Source: an uncultured bacterium (GTDB lineage Bacteria; Verrucomicrobiota; Lentisphaeria; Oligosphaerales; Oligosphaeraceae). Taken from it: a stretch of DNA of 8,150 nucleotides. The notes beneath the pieces are model-generated. The model saw only the letters and a program-made list of their open reading frames with translations, was not told where the DNA came from and ran no database searches. The number at the start of each line of letters is the position of its first letter. Positions within the stretch are counted from its first letter, which is position 1. The stretch lies in assembly GCA_900548225.1 (NCBI GenBank), contig URJM01000080.1, positions 1 to 8,150 on the forward strand, given 5' to 3'. Both the position numbers and the translations under genes were made by a program. Below are positions 1 to 5,494 of this stretch, piece after piece.

Positions 1-1
1 C

Positions 2-379
2 CGGACTGGGATTTCTCCGACTGTGCTTTGGATCATGTATGCGCTGCATCCCATCAACGGCAACTGCACCCAGAGTGAGTTTTGCAGTCAGTGGGGCATC
101 TCCGCCCAGACTGCGAATTCCGCGATAAAGAAGATGGAGCGCGAGGGTTTGATAGAGTTATGTTCGGTCGAGGGCAACAGGAAGTCCAAGCTGTTGCGTT
201 TGACCAGGCGTGGGGAGTTGCTTTCCCGTGAGATTGTCTCTCCCTTGATTGACGCCGAGTTGCAGGCCTTGAAGGCCATGACGGACGAGGAGCGTGCGGA
301 GATGCTTCGTCTGGAGCAGCGTCATTACGAGGAGATGCTCAAGTTTATTAGTGCCCCCATAGAACCGCCCGAGGTTTAG
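2..379 (+). CDS. MarR-family transcriptional regulator, 5' end outside window
   Basis: This frame is open from the window edge, so the true start lies upstream; the GTG at 23 is internal by comparison with the family. The visible 125 residues form most of a winged helix-turn-helix. The stretch CTQSEFCSQWGISAQTANSAI gives helix 2 and the recognition helix, followed by KKMEREGLIEL and a wing (EGNRKSKLLRLT) that ends in the usual LT..G element. A C-terminal helix rich in Glu, Leu and Arg is the expected dimerisation helix. MarR proteins are usually about 140-150 residues, so roughly 20-30 N-terminal residues are missing. These proteins are cytoplasmic dimers that bind operator DNA and often release it on binding small phenolic or toxic ligands. 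The gene lies 115 bp before a MATE pump in the same direction, so the pump is its most likely target (inference). The ligand cannot be read from the sequence. Confidence 0.9.
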   Translation, partial: RTGISPTVLWIMYALHPINGNCTQSEFCSQWGISAQTANSAIKKMEREGLIELCSVEGNRKSKLLRLTRRGELLSREIVSPLIDAELQALKAMTDEERAEMLRLEQRHYEEMLKFISAPIEPPEV

Positions 380-396
380 GTGGATGCGTATGATTG

Positions 397-416
397 CCCC
401 GGGGCATTTCCCGGGG
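397..416 (+). other. GC-rich hairpin between marR-type gene and MATE gene
   Basis: CCCCGGG at 397-403 pairs with CCCGGGG at 410-416 around a 6-nt loop, a perfect 7-bp all-GC stem. It begins 17 nt after the regulator's stop codon. No T run follows directly; the nearest is TTTT at 425-428, so it is a poor intrinsic terminator. It may lower read-through into the pump gene, protect an mRNA end, or be an operator. The function is inferred; only the inverted repeat is seen. Confidence 0.45.
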
Positions 417-494
417 GTGGATGGTTTTGGCGGCGTCGGATTCGCCATTCCGTTCCGTTGCGTCATTCTCCGATTATTTTCGAGGCAGTTCACT

Positions 495-1862
495 ATGAGC
501 ATTTCACTTTCAAGCCATTTTTCATACGGGAAGCTTCTCCGTTTCACCCTTCCGTCGATTCTGATGATGATCTTCACGTCGTTGTACGTGATAGTCGACG
601 GGCTCTTTGTCTCAAATTTCGTAGGCAAGAATCCCTTTGCGGCCATCAACCTGATCATGCCCTTTGTGATGGTTGTCGGCGGCATGGGGTTCATGCTTGG
701 CTCTGGCGGCACGGCGCTTGTAGCCAAGATTCTCGGGGAGGGCGACCGGGAGAGGGCCAGCAGGACCTTCACGATGATTCTGGTCTTCTCGATACTCCTG
801 GGCGCGGTCCTGACAGTGCTTGGAGTCATCTTCATCCGTCCGGTCTCAGTCTGTCTTGGCGCCACGGAGGAGTTGCTTGACGACTGCGTCGTCTACGGCG
901 CCATCTGCATTGCCTTCACGATTCCCTTCATGCTCCAGAACCTCTTCCAGACCTTTCTGGTTGCGGCGGAACGTCCCCGCATGGGTCTCTACATCACGCT
1001 GGCTGCCGGCTCCACGAACATGATACTCGACGCCCTTTTCATCGTGGGTTTCGGCTGGGGCGTTGCCGGCGCGGCAGTCGCGACGGGGCTCAGCCAGTGC
1101 GTCGGCGGAATCATCCCCATCCTCTTTTTCAGGAAGCGGCACGGCCTGGCATTCCACCTGACGCCTGTCCGCCTTGAATTCAGGCCGATTCTCGATGCCT
1201 GCGCCAATGGCTCCTCCGAGTTGATGAACAACATATCGGGGTCGTTTGTGGCGATGCTCTACAACTGGCAACTGCTCAAGTATGCGGGTGCGGACGGCGT
1301 CTCCGCATACGGAGTCCTTCTGTATGTCGGCTACATCTGCATTGCGATCTTCGTGGGCTACTCGGTCGGCGCGGCGCCCATCGTCGCATTCCACTACGGC
1401 GCAGGCAACCATTCGGAACTGAAGAGCATGCTTGTGAAGAGCTGCAAGCTGAACCTTTCGATAGGAGTCCTTGCATTCCTTTCGATGGTCTTCCTTGCGC
1501 GGCAGATGGCGGCGATCTTCGTTGGCTTTGACAAGGAGCTATGCGACTTGACCGTCCACGCATTCAGGCTCTTCTCGCTTTCCTTCCTGCTCTCCGGCTT
1601 CAACATCTATGCGTCAAGCTTCTTCACAGCCCTCAACAACGGCCCGGTCTCGGCGGCGATATCCTTCATGCGGACGCTTGTCTTCCAGGGCGGAGCCGTC
1701 ATGGTGATGCCACTGGCCATGGGGGTGGACGGGATATGGTGGTCGTTGACAGTCGCGGAGGCATTCGCGGCATTGGTCTCCTTCGGATTCCTGGTAAAAA
1801 TGCGTGGAAAATACCACTACTGGCAGGCAGGAGGCCAGCTTTCGCAGAAGTGTTGGCTTTAA
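495..1862 (+). CDS. MATE-family multidrug/toxin efflux transporter
   Basis: This 455-residue inner-membrane protein matches the usual MATE length of about 440-460. The N-terminus, with FTLPSILMMIFTSLYVIVDG at residues 17-36 then LFVSNFVGKNPFAAINL, is the conserved TM1-TM2 opening of the family. The sequence continues as about 12 hydrophobic segments in two homologous halves. Features include GSGGTALVAKILGEGD near 69-84 and a second-half start around residue 230, with NGSSELMNNISGS. MATE pumps export cationic drugs or metabolites in exchange for Na+ or H+; the coupling ion and substrate are not evident here. An in-frame ATG at 384 would add 37 residues, but they run through the GC hairpin and do not look like MATE sequence. 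The ATG at 495 has GAGG at 482-485 and places the family motif at the expected position, so it is preferred. Control by the upstream MarR-type regulator is likely. Confidence 0.95.
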   Translation: MSISLSSHFSYGKLLRFTLPSILMMIFTSLYVIVDGLFVSNFVGKNPFAAINLIMPFVMVVGGMGFMLGSGGTALVAKILGEGDRERASRTFTMILVFSILLGAVLTVLGVIFIRPVSVCLGATEELLDDCVVYGAICIAFTIPFMLQNLFQTFLVAAERPRMGLYITLAAGSTNMILDALFIVGFGWGVAGAAVATGLSQCVGGIIPILFFRKRHGLAFHLTPVRLEFRPILDACANGSSELMNNISGSFVAMLYNWQLLKYAGADGVSAYGVLLYVGYICIAIFVGYSVGAAPIVAFHYGAGNHSELKSMLVKSCKLNLSIGVLAFLSMVFLARQMAAIFVGFDKELCDLTVHAFRLFSLSFLLSGFNIYASSFFTALNNGPVSAAISFMRTLVFQGGAVMVMPLAMGVDGIWWSLTVAEAFAALVSFGFLVKMRGKYHYWQAGGQLSQKCWL

Positions 1863-1884
1863 AATCCTGTCTGTGCTATATATT
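1853..1884 (+). promoter_or_regulatory. Possible sigma70-like promoter for the mrp gene
   Basis: TTGGCT at 1853-1858 (4 of 6 matches to TTGACA) lies 18 nt before the AT-rich block TATATATT at 1877-1884. The -10 register is ambiguous: TATATA at 1877 gives an 18-nt spacer, and TATATT at 1879 gives a better hexamer but a 20-nt spacer. The predicted start would fall near 1889-1891, just before the inverted repeat at 1892. The -35 element overlaps the end of the MATE gene. This is a motif match only. Confidence 0.3.
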
Positions 1885-1891
1885 TTCGCTC

Positions 1892-1919
1892 ACGCTTCCC
1901 GAGATAGGCAGGGAAGCGT
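1892..1919 (+). promoter_or_regulatory. Perfect 9-bp inverted repeat in the leader of the mrp gene
   Basis: ACGCTTCCC at 1892-1900 is the exact reverse complement of GGGAAGCGT at 1911-1919, separated by 10 nt. It lies 24 nt before the ATPase start codon and after the candidate promoter. No T run follows on the + strand, and none is present on the other strand, so it is not a typical intrinsic terminator. It may be an operator for a dimeric repressor or a 5' mRNA stem-loop. The repeat is certain; the role is inferred. Confidence 0.5.
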
Positions 1920-1943
1920 CAATCATTGGAAGAGATAGTCAAA

Positions 1944-2804
1944 ATGTCTGATCAACCGGAAAAGCATCAGTGTCCCAGCGGGATGGATTGTGAGAGTTGT
2001 GGTGGCAAGTGCCACGACGACACGCGGGCCGTGCACGACAACCTTTTGGGTGTGAAGCACATATACATTGTTCTCTCTGGCAAGGGGGGCGTAGGCAAGA
2101 GCACTGTGGCGGCGAACCTGGCCGTCTCGTTGAGCATGCATGGCGGCAGCCGCAGCGTCGGTCTCCTTGACTTGGACTTCCACGGTCCCAGCATTCCCAA
2201 GATGCTTGGCCTCGAGGGTGCCACCCTCTATGCGGAGGAGGAGAAGCTGCTGCCCGTGACCACCGGGCTTCTCAAGGTCATGTCCATCGGCTTCACGCTG
2301 CCCGACCAGGACCACGCGGTCATCTGGCGCGGGGCAATGAAGCACGGGGTCATCAAGCAACTCCTGGCGGATGTGCTCTGGGGCGACCTCGATTCGCTTG
2401 TGATTGACACGCCGCCAGGCACGGGGGACGAGTCGCTCTCAGTCTGCCAGCTGCTTCCCCACGCGGATGGCGCGGTGCTTGTCACGACCCCGCAGCAGGT
2501 GTCAGCCACCGACGTAAGCAAGGCCATGAACTTCCTTTCGCAGCTTTCGTTCCCCGTGGTTGGCATCGTCGAGAACATGAGCGGCTTTGTCTGCCCGCAT
2601 TGCGGCCAGGAGAGCGACATCTTCTCCAGCGGCGCCGGCGAGGCGCTTGCCAGGCAGTATGGCGTCCCCTTCCTCGGGAAGCTTCCAATCGACCCGCAGG
2701 TCTGCCAGGGCGGCGACAAAGGCAGGCCGTTTGTAGAACTTGAGCCAACTTCCGCGACGGCAAAGGCATTCGCGAGTATAGTTGCTAAAATACGGCGAGA
2801 CTAA
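1944..2804 (+). CDS. mrp: Mrp/ApbC/NBP35-family P-loop ATPase, putative Fe-S cluster carrier
   Basis: The 286-residue product has the deviant Walker A motif SGKGGVGKST at 45-54 (signature Lys47, P-loop Lys52). The switch-like LDLDFHGPSIP follows at 75-85 and DTPPGTGDE at 155-163. A C-terminal CPHC (C217, C220) is the Cys pair that bridges an Fe-S cluster between subunits in Mrp/Nbp35/ApbC proteins. An N-terminal segment with Cys10, Cys16, Cys19 and Cys23 resembles the extra cluster-binding region of some bacterial, archaeal and Nbp35-type members. Family members are cytoplasmic dimers that bind and pass on [4Fe-4S] clusters and hydrolyse ATP. The recipient protein here is unknown. The ATG at 1944 follows a GGAAGAG stretch at 1928-1934. 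An in-frame TTG at 1926 would place that stretch inside the gene, so it is rejected. The GcvH-like gene follows after 66 bp and could share a transcript. Confidence 0.93.
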   Translation: MSDQPEKHQCPSGMDCESCGGKCHDDTRAVHDNLLGVKHIYIVLSGKGGVGKSTVAANLAVSLSMHGGSRSVGLLDLDFHGPSIPKMLGLEGATLYAEEEKLLPVTTGLLKVMSIGFTLPDQDHAVIWRGAMKHGVIKQLLADVLWGDLDSLVIDTPPGTGDESLSVCQLLPHADGAVLVTTPQQVSATDVSKAMNFLSQLSFPVVGIVENMSGFVCPHCGQESDIFSSGAGEALARQYGVPFLGKLPIDPQVCQGGDKGRPFVELEPTSATAKAFASIVAKIRRD

Positions 2805-2870
2805 CAGGCACGCACTTCGGCTCGCCTAAACGTCACCATAAGAAAACCAAATTTAGAGCAGGAATCTACG

Positions 2871-3857
2871 ATGGCGGATGATACTTCAGCAACATATCCG
2901 GACGATTGCGTCTACAACACCCACCATGTCTGGGCGCGCCTTGTGAAGGAGCCCCGGCTGAAGGGGATTGTCACGCTTGTTGACAACAAGCCCCCGAAGC
3001 CTTCCAAGTCCGGGAAGCCGGGCAAGGGCAAGGTGGCCGAGGAGGTCGCGGCGAAGGCGGCTGCTCCGTCGAAGTCGTCCAAGAAGGCTGCGCCGAAGAA
3101 GTCGGCAGCCGCCCCTGCGAAGCCCGCGAAGAAGGCGTCCAAGAAGATGGAATCCGCCCCTGTCGTGGAGGCCGCCGCCCCTGCGAAGCCTGTGAAGAAG
3201 GCGTCCAAGAATGTGGAGGCCGCCCCTGTCGTGGAGGCAGCCGCCCCTGCGAAGCCCGTGAAGAAGGCTTCCAAGAAGATGGAGGCCGCCCCTGTCGTGG
3301 AGGCCGTTGCCCCTGCGAAGCCCGTGAAGAAGGCATCCAAGAATGTGGAGGCCGCCCCTGTCGTGGAGGCAGTTGCCCCTGCGAAGCCTGTGAAGAAGGC
3401 GTCGAAGAAGGTGGAGGCCGCCCCTGTCGTGGAGGCAGTTGCCCCATCGAAGCCCGTGAAGAAGGCGTCCAAGTCCCGCGGCAAGGGAGCCGTTGCACCC
3501 AAGCCCCTGGTGGAATACGACATGGAGGAGTATGACAACGTCGCCTATGTCGGCATCACCGACTACCTTGCGGACGAGCTTGGGGGGATTGACAGCATCG
3601 ACGTGCCTCTTGAGGGTGACGAACTGGAGATGGACTCCCTGGTGATTCACATCCATGTCAGAAACAGGATTCGCCATTTCCGCTGCCCGCTGACCGGACG
3701 TGTCCTGGCTGTCAACCAGGATGTGCTTGACGATCCCGCGCTCATCTACCTTGACTGGCACGAGGCCTGGCTCTTCAAGATGGAGTATGACGACCCGGAC
3801 GAGACGAGCCAGCTGATGAACGGCCAGCAGTACACCAGGTATCTCGACTCCCTCTAG
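2871..3857 (+). CDS. GcvH-like (lipoyl-fold) protein with Lys/Ala/Pro repeat insertion and no lipoyl lysine
   Basis: The protein has 328 residues and the ATG has AGGA at 2860-2863, 7 nt upstream. Residues 10-40 (PDDCVYNTHHVWARL...) resemble the N-terminal strand of glycine cleavage H protein. Residues 213-328 resemble the remainder: VAYVGITDYLADELGGIDSI, then PLEGDEL, PLTGRVLAVNQDVLDDPALI, EAWLFKMEYDD and a helical tail. Between them, about residues 41-212 are low-complexity and rich in Lys, Ala, Pro and Val. They include five 22-residue repeats of the type APAKPVKKASKxxEAAPVVEA, like histone H1 or HctB-type tails. In true GcvH the swinging-arm lysine lies in an ESVKA-like turn. Here the matching stretch is HIHVRNRIRHFRCP, and the only lysine after residue 211 is K303 in LFK. 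Lipoylation and a normal glycine-cleavage role are therefore unlikely. No gcvT or gcvP is nearby. The fold assignment is from motif recall; the actual function is unknown. The basic repeats could bind nucleic acid or serve as a flexible linker. Confidence 0.8.
   Translation: MADDTSATYPDDCVYNTHHVWARLVKEPRLKGIVTLVDNKPPKPSKSGKPGKGKVAEEVAAKAAAPSKSSKKAAPKKSAAAPAKPAKKASKKMESAPVVEAAAPAKPVKKASKNVEAAPVVEAAAPAKPVKKASKKMEAAPVVEAVAPAKPVKKASKNVEAAPVVEAVAPAKPVKKASKKVEAAPVVEAVAPSKPVKKASKSRGKGAVAPKPLVEYDMEEYDNVAYVGITDYLADELGGIDSIDVPLEGDELEMDSLVIHIHVRNRIRHFRCPLTGRVLAVNQDVLDDPALIYLDWHEAWLFKMEYDDPDETSQLMNGQQYTRYLDSL
3108..3473 (+). repeat. In-frame 66-bp tandem repeats encoding KAP-rich 22-residue units
   Basis: Five full units (residues 80-101, 102-123, 124-145, 146-167, 168-189) are followed by a partial sixth (190-201). 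Each encodes [AV]AP[AS]KP[AV]KKASK, then a variable pair, then E[AS]APVVEA. The variable pair alternates KM, NV, KM, NV, KV, which suggests duplication by two-unit (132-bp) blocks. Units differ by a few mostly synonymous or conservative changes. All keep frame, so this is a coding repeat and not a CRISPR or intergenic array. Copy number probably varies by slippage or unequal recombination. Confidence 0.93.
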
Positions 3858-3866
3858 CGCATGGGG

Positions 3867-3885
3867 CAGGATTGCCTCCTGTTTT
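3867..3885 (+). terminator. Weak candidate intrinsic terminator after the GcvH-like gene
   Basis: CAGGA at 3867-3871 pairs with TCCTG at 3877-3881 around a 5-nt loop and is followed at once by TTTT at 3882-3885. The stem could be extended by G-U pairs. It begins 9 nt after the stop codon. A stem of 5 true pairs and a run of only four T make it marginal; it may only attenuate transcription into the next gene. Confidence 0.35.
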
Positions 3886-3900
3886 ACCTTATCCCAACAG

Positions 3901-4722
3901 ATGCAACGCAGGATAGTATCAATAGCGTTCTATCTCAACGGCATCGTCCTGGCGTTGCTTCTTGTCCTTCAGGCGGCGCACGGGCTTTTCCCGTCCATCC
4001 AGATCCAGTATTGGCCTGTGGCGATTTCGGTCGTCTTTCTGCTTTCGGCGTTTTTATGGCGTGGGGGCTCTGACGGGCAGGGCAGGGTGCGTGAGAGCGT
4101 ATGGCTTCGCGTCACCGCGCTGGCTGCCTGCCTTCTCTCCCCCTTCGTCTGCTGGTATGCGAGCCTGACCTCCCACGGGGTGCCCTTCATACCAGTCTTC
4201 AACCACCTCTATTTGCAGGTGATGGGCATCCTGGCGCTGGTGTTCTTCCTGCTTCTCCAGGCCGCGTACTGCTGGAATATCTTCTCAATGCTCGGCCGCA
4301 GCCCCCGGGCATTTCTGGTCTGTTTCATAATGCGATACCTCTCCACCCTCATTGTCATCCTGCTTATGGCGCTCGCCTGGGGAATCGTCGTCATGGTCAT
4401 GGGAGTGGAGCCATACGGTGACGAACCGCTTCCCGTGAGGTTCGTACCCGCGGTGCTTTGGACAATCGTCCAGTCAAAGCCCTGCGCAATCTCCTTTGCC
4501 GCAATCGAGACGTTGCAGCTGGTGTCGTGCGCCGGAGTGCTTGGGGTTCTTGCATACAAGGCGTCGATGCGGCCAAATGACCAGCCAGGCGCGGAGCAAC
4601 CCTCTGGATGCGACGCCCCATGCGCGGATGGGGCACGGGCTGGAGATGATGAAGTGTCCACGTCAGACGTGGATGTGGACGTGGATACGAAGGAGGACAA
4701 GGATGAGAACCCAACTGATTAG
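3901..4722 (+). CDS. Unidentified multi-pass membrane protein with acidic C-terminal tail
   Basis: I do not recognise this 273-residue protein. Hydrophobic segments are visible at about residues 6-24, 38-53, 70-88, 104-125 and 138-168 (long, perhaps kinked or two passes), and 195-219, giving roughly six membrane spans. Residues 222-273 form a hydrophilic tail rich in Asp, Glu and Pro that ends in a run of alternating Asp and Val (DVDVDVD) and then KEDKDE. No enzyme or transporter motif is apparent. The ATG at 3901 is the first reasonable start and begins the first hydrophobic segment at the right place, but no clear Shine-Dalgarno site precedes it. The last 20 bp overlap pyrF, and the codons for KED in the tail contain the pyrF ribosome-binding site. 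The acidic tail may therefore partly reflect constraint from that overlap. The gene is probably co-transcribed with pyrF. Confidence 0.8.
   Translation: MQRRIVSIAFYLNGIVLALLLVLQAAHGLFPSIQIQYWPVAISVVFLLSAFLWRGGSDGQGRVRESVWLRVTALAACLLSPFVCWYASLTSHGVPFIPVFNHLYLQVMGILALVFFLLLQAAYCWNIFSMLGRSPRAFLVCFIMRYLSTLIVILLMALAWGIVVMVMGVEPYGDEPLPVRFVPAVLWTIVQSKPCAISFAAIETLQLVSCAGVLGVLAYKASMRPNDQPGAEQPSGCDAPCADGARAGDDEVSTSDVDVDVDTKEDKDENPTD
4657..4685 (+). other. Inverted repeat with two alternative partners just before the pyrF ribosome-binding site
   Basis: TCCACGTC at 4657-4664 is the reverse complement of GACGTGGA, which occurs twice, at 4666-4673 and at 4678-4685. The same left arm could form a short or a longer-loop hairpin. 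The second copy ends 5 nt before AGGAGG at 4691. The stretch codes for the Asp-Val repeats of the upstream protein, so it may be a by-product of that repetition; a role in pyrF translation is only inferred. Confidence 0.35.
4691..4696 (+). promoter_or_regulatory. Strong Shine-Dalgarno site of pyrF
   Basis: AGGAGG lies 6 nt before the ATG at 4703, inside the last codons of the preceding gene. It is the best ribosome-binding site in the window and settles the pyrF start against longer in-frame readings. Its position suggests translational coupling, with ribosomes ending at 4722 close to the new start. Confidence 0.85.
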
Positions 4723-5392
4723 CGCACTTGATTTGCCGGAGCTTTCCCAGGCACTTGAGATTGTCGACCGGGCCGGCGACGCAGTGGAATGGTACAAGGT
4801 CGGCAAGCAGCTCTTCACACACTACGGGCCCCAGGTGGTGGGCGAACTCAAGTCCCGGGGAAAGAAGGTATTCCTTGACATGAAGTTCCACGACATTCCG
4901 AATACGGTCGCCCAGGCGATTCGCTCCGGGGCGCTGATAGGCGCGGACATGATCAACGTCCATGCGTCAGGCGGTCCCGCGATGCTCTCCGCCGCCGCGG
5001 AGGCGATGTCGGAAACCGGCAGGATTGTCATTGGGGTGACTGTGCTTACCAGCATGGACGCCGGCGAGTTGTCCGCCATCGGGGTCGATGCGACCCCCGA
5101 GGAGCAGGTTCTCCGCCTTGCAGGGCTTGTCAAGTCCGCAGGGCTTCAGGGCGTCGTATGCTCTGCGCTGGAGTTGCCCGTGCTTCGCAAGACCTTCGGG
5201 CGTGACTTTCTCACGGTCGTGCCTGGAATCCGGCCAGCCGGAGCAGCCGCCGGCGACCAGAAGCGCATCATGACTCCCGGCGACGCGGCACGCGCCGGGG
5301 CCGACTTCATAGTCGTCGGCAGACCCATCCTTGCGGCCGCAGACCCCGCCGCCGCCGCCCGCGCAATCCAGGACGAACTGGCCTCCGCATAG
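4703..5392 (+). CDS. pyrF: Orotidine-5'-phosphate decarboxylase
   Basis: This 229-residue cytoplasmic enzyme catalyses the last step of de novo UMP synthesis, decarboxylating OMP to UMP. The length fits the short bacterial type (about 230-245). It is a TIM-barrel with the family motifs in order: SALDLP with D10, WYKVGKQLF with K32, and the signature FLDMKFHDIPNTV with the catalytic D59-K61-D64 set. INVHASGG, the phosphate-binding VVPGIRP (172-178) with GDQKR, and DFIVVGRPI with R207 follow. Every expected catalytic and phosphate-contact residue is present, so it should be active. The ATG at 4703 is chosen for its AGGAGG 6 nt upstream and its match to the family N-terminus. An open frame upstream to 4496 is just read-through inside the membrane-protein gene. 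No other pyrimidine gene is seen in the window. Confidence 0.97.
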   Translation: MRTQLISALDLPELSQALEIVDRAGDAVEWYKVGKQLFTHYGPQVVGELKSRGKKVFLDMKFHDIPNTVAQAIRSGALIGADMINVHASGGPAMLSAAAEAMSETGRIVIGVTVLTSMDAGELSAIGVDATPEEQVLRLAGLVKSAGLQGVVCSALELPVLRKTFGRDFLTVVPGIRPAGAAAGDQKRIMTPGDAARAGADFIVVGRPILAAADPAAAARAIQDELASA

Positions 5393-5404
5393 CGGAAAGC
5401 CGCT
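5391..5404 (+). other. Short hairpin overlapping the pyrF stop codon
   Basis: AGCGG at 5391-5395 pairs with CCGCT at 5400-5404 around AAAG. It starts within the TAG stop. No T run follows, so it is not a standard terminator. A 5-bp stem can arise by chance in GC-rich DNA. Confidence 0.2.
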
Positions 5405-5431
5405 GCCTGCAATGTCATGCCGCACGCCGTG

Positions 5432-5457
5432 GCGCCTCCCTGCCAACGGGATGGCGC
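5432..5457 (+). other. Bulged hairpin between pyrF and lacZ
   Basis: GCGCC (5432-5436) plus TCCC (5437-5440) pair with GGGA (5448-5451) and GGCGC (5453-5457), leaving a single-base bulge at T5452 and a 7-nt loop. The nine paired positions make it the strongest structure in the 102-bp gap. It ends 37 nt before the lacZ start. No T run follows. It could be a leader structure, a Rho-linked 3' end, or an operator; no promoter elements are clear in the gap. Confidence 0.35.
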
Positions 5458-5494
5458 ATACGCAACCGCACCCAGAACCCCCTCCGCAAAAACC

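Noticed and set aside
384..494. Upstream ATG at 384 as the start of the MATE pump
   Set aside because: The added 37 residues lie across the GC hairpin, do not resemble MATE N-termini and have no better ribosome-binding site than the ATG at 495.
380..880. 166-codon + strand frame overlapping the MATE gene
   Set aside because: The MATE frame has unmistakable family sequence; this one is an out-of-frame shadow of low-plausibility composition.
1926..1943. TTG start at 1926 for the Mrp ATPase
   Set aside because: It would place the likely GGAAGAG ribosome-binding stretch inside the gene; the ATG at 1944 is normally spaced from it.
2805..2870. Terminator or promoter in the gap before the GcvH-like gene
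   Set aside because: Only a 4-bp pairing with a long loop and poor hexamer matches could be found; apart from the AGGA site nothing here is supportable.
3108..3473. CRISPR-like repeat array
   Set aside because: The 66-bp units are contiguous without unique spacers and keep the reading frame, so they are a coding repeat.
2886..3761. Open frames on the - strand opposite the KAP repeats
   Set aside because: They are mirror products of the repeated GC-rich codons, giving Gly/Leu/Arg/His-rich repeats, and have no independent start signals.
3861..4073. ATG at 3861 starting a 70-codon protein
   Set aside because: It is out of frame with the membrane protein that follows, overlaps the candidate terminator and lacks a recognisable product.
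4496..4702. N-terminal extension of pyrF
   Set aside because: It is an open stretch inside the membrane-protein gene; the AGGAGG and the family N-terminus both point to 4703.
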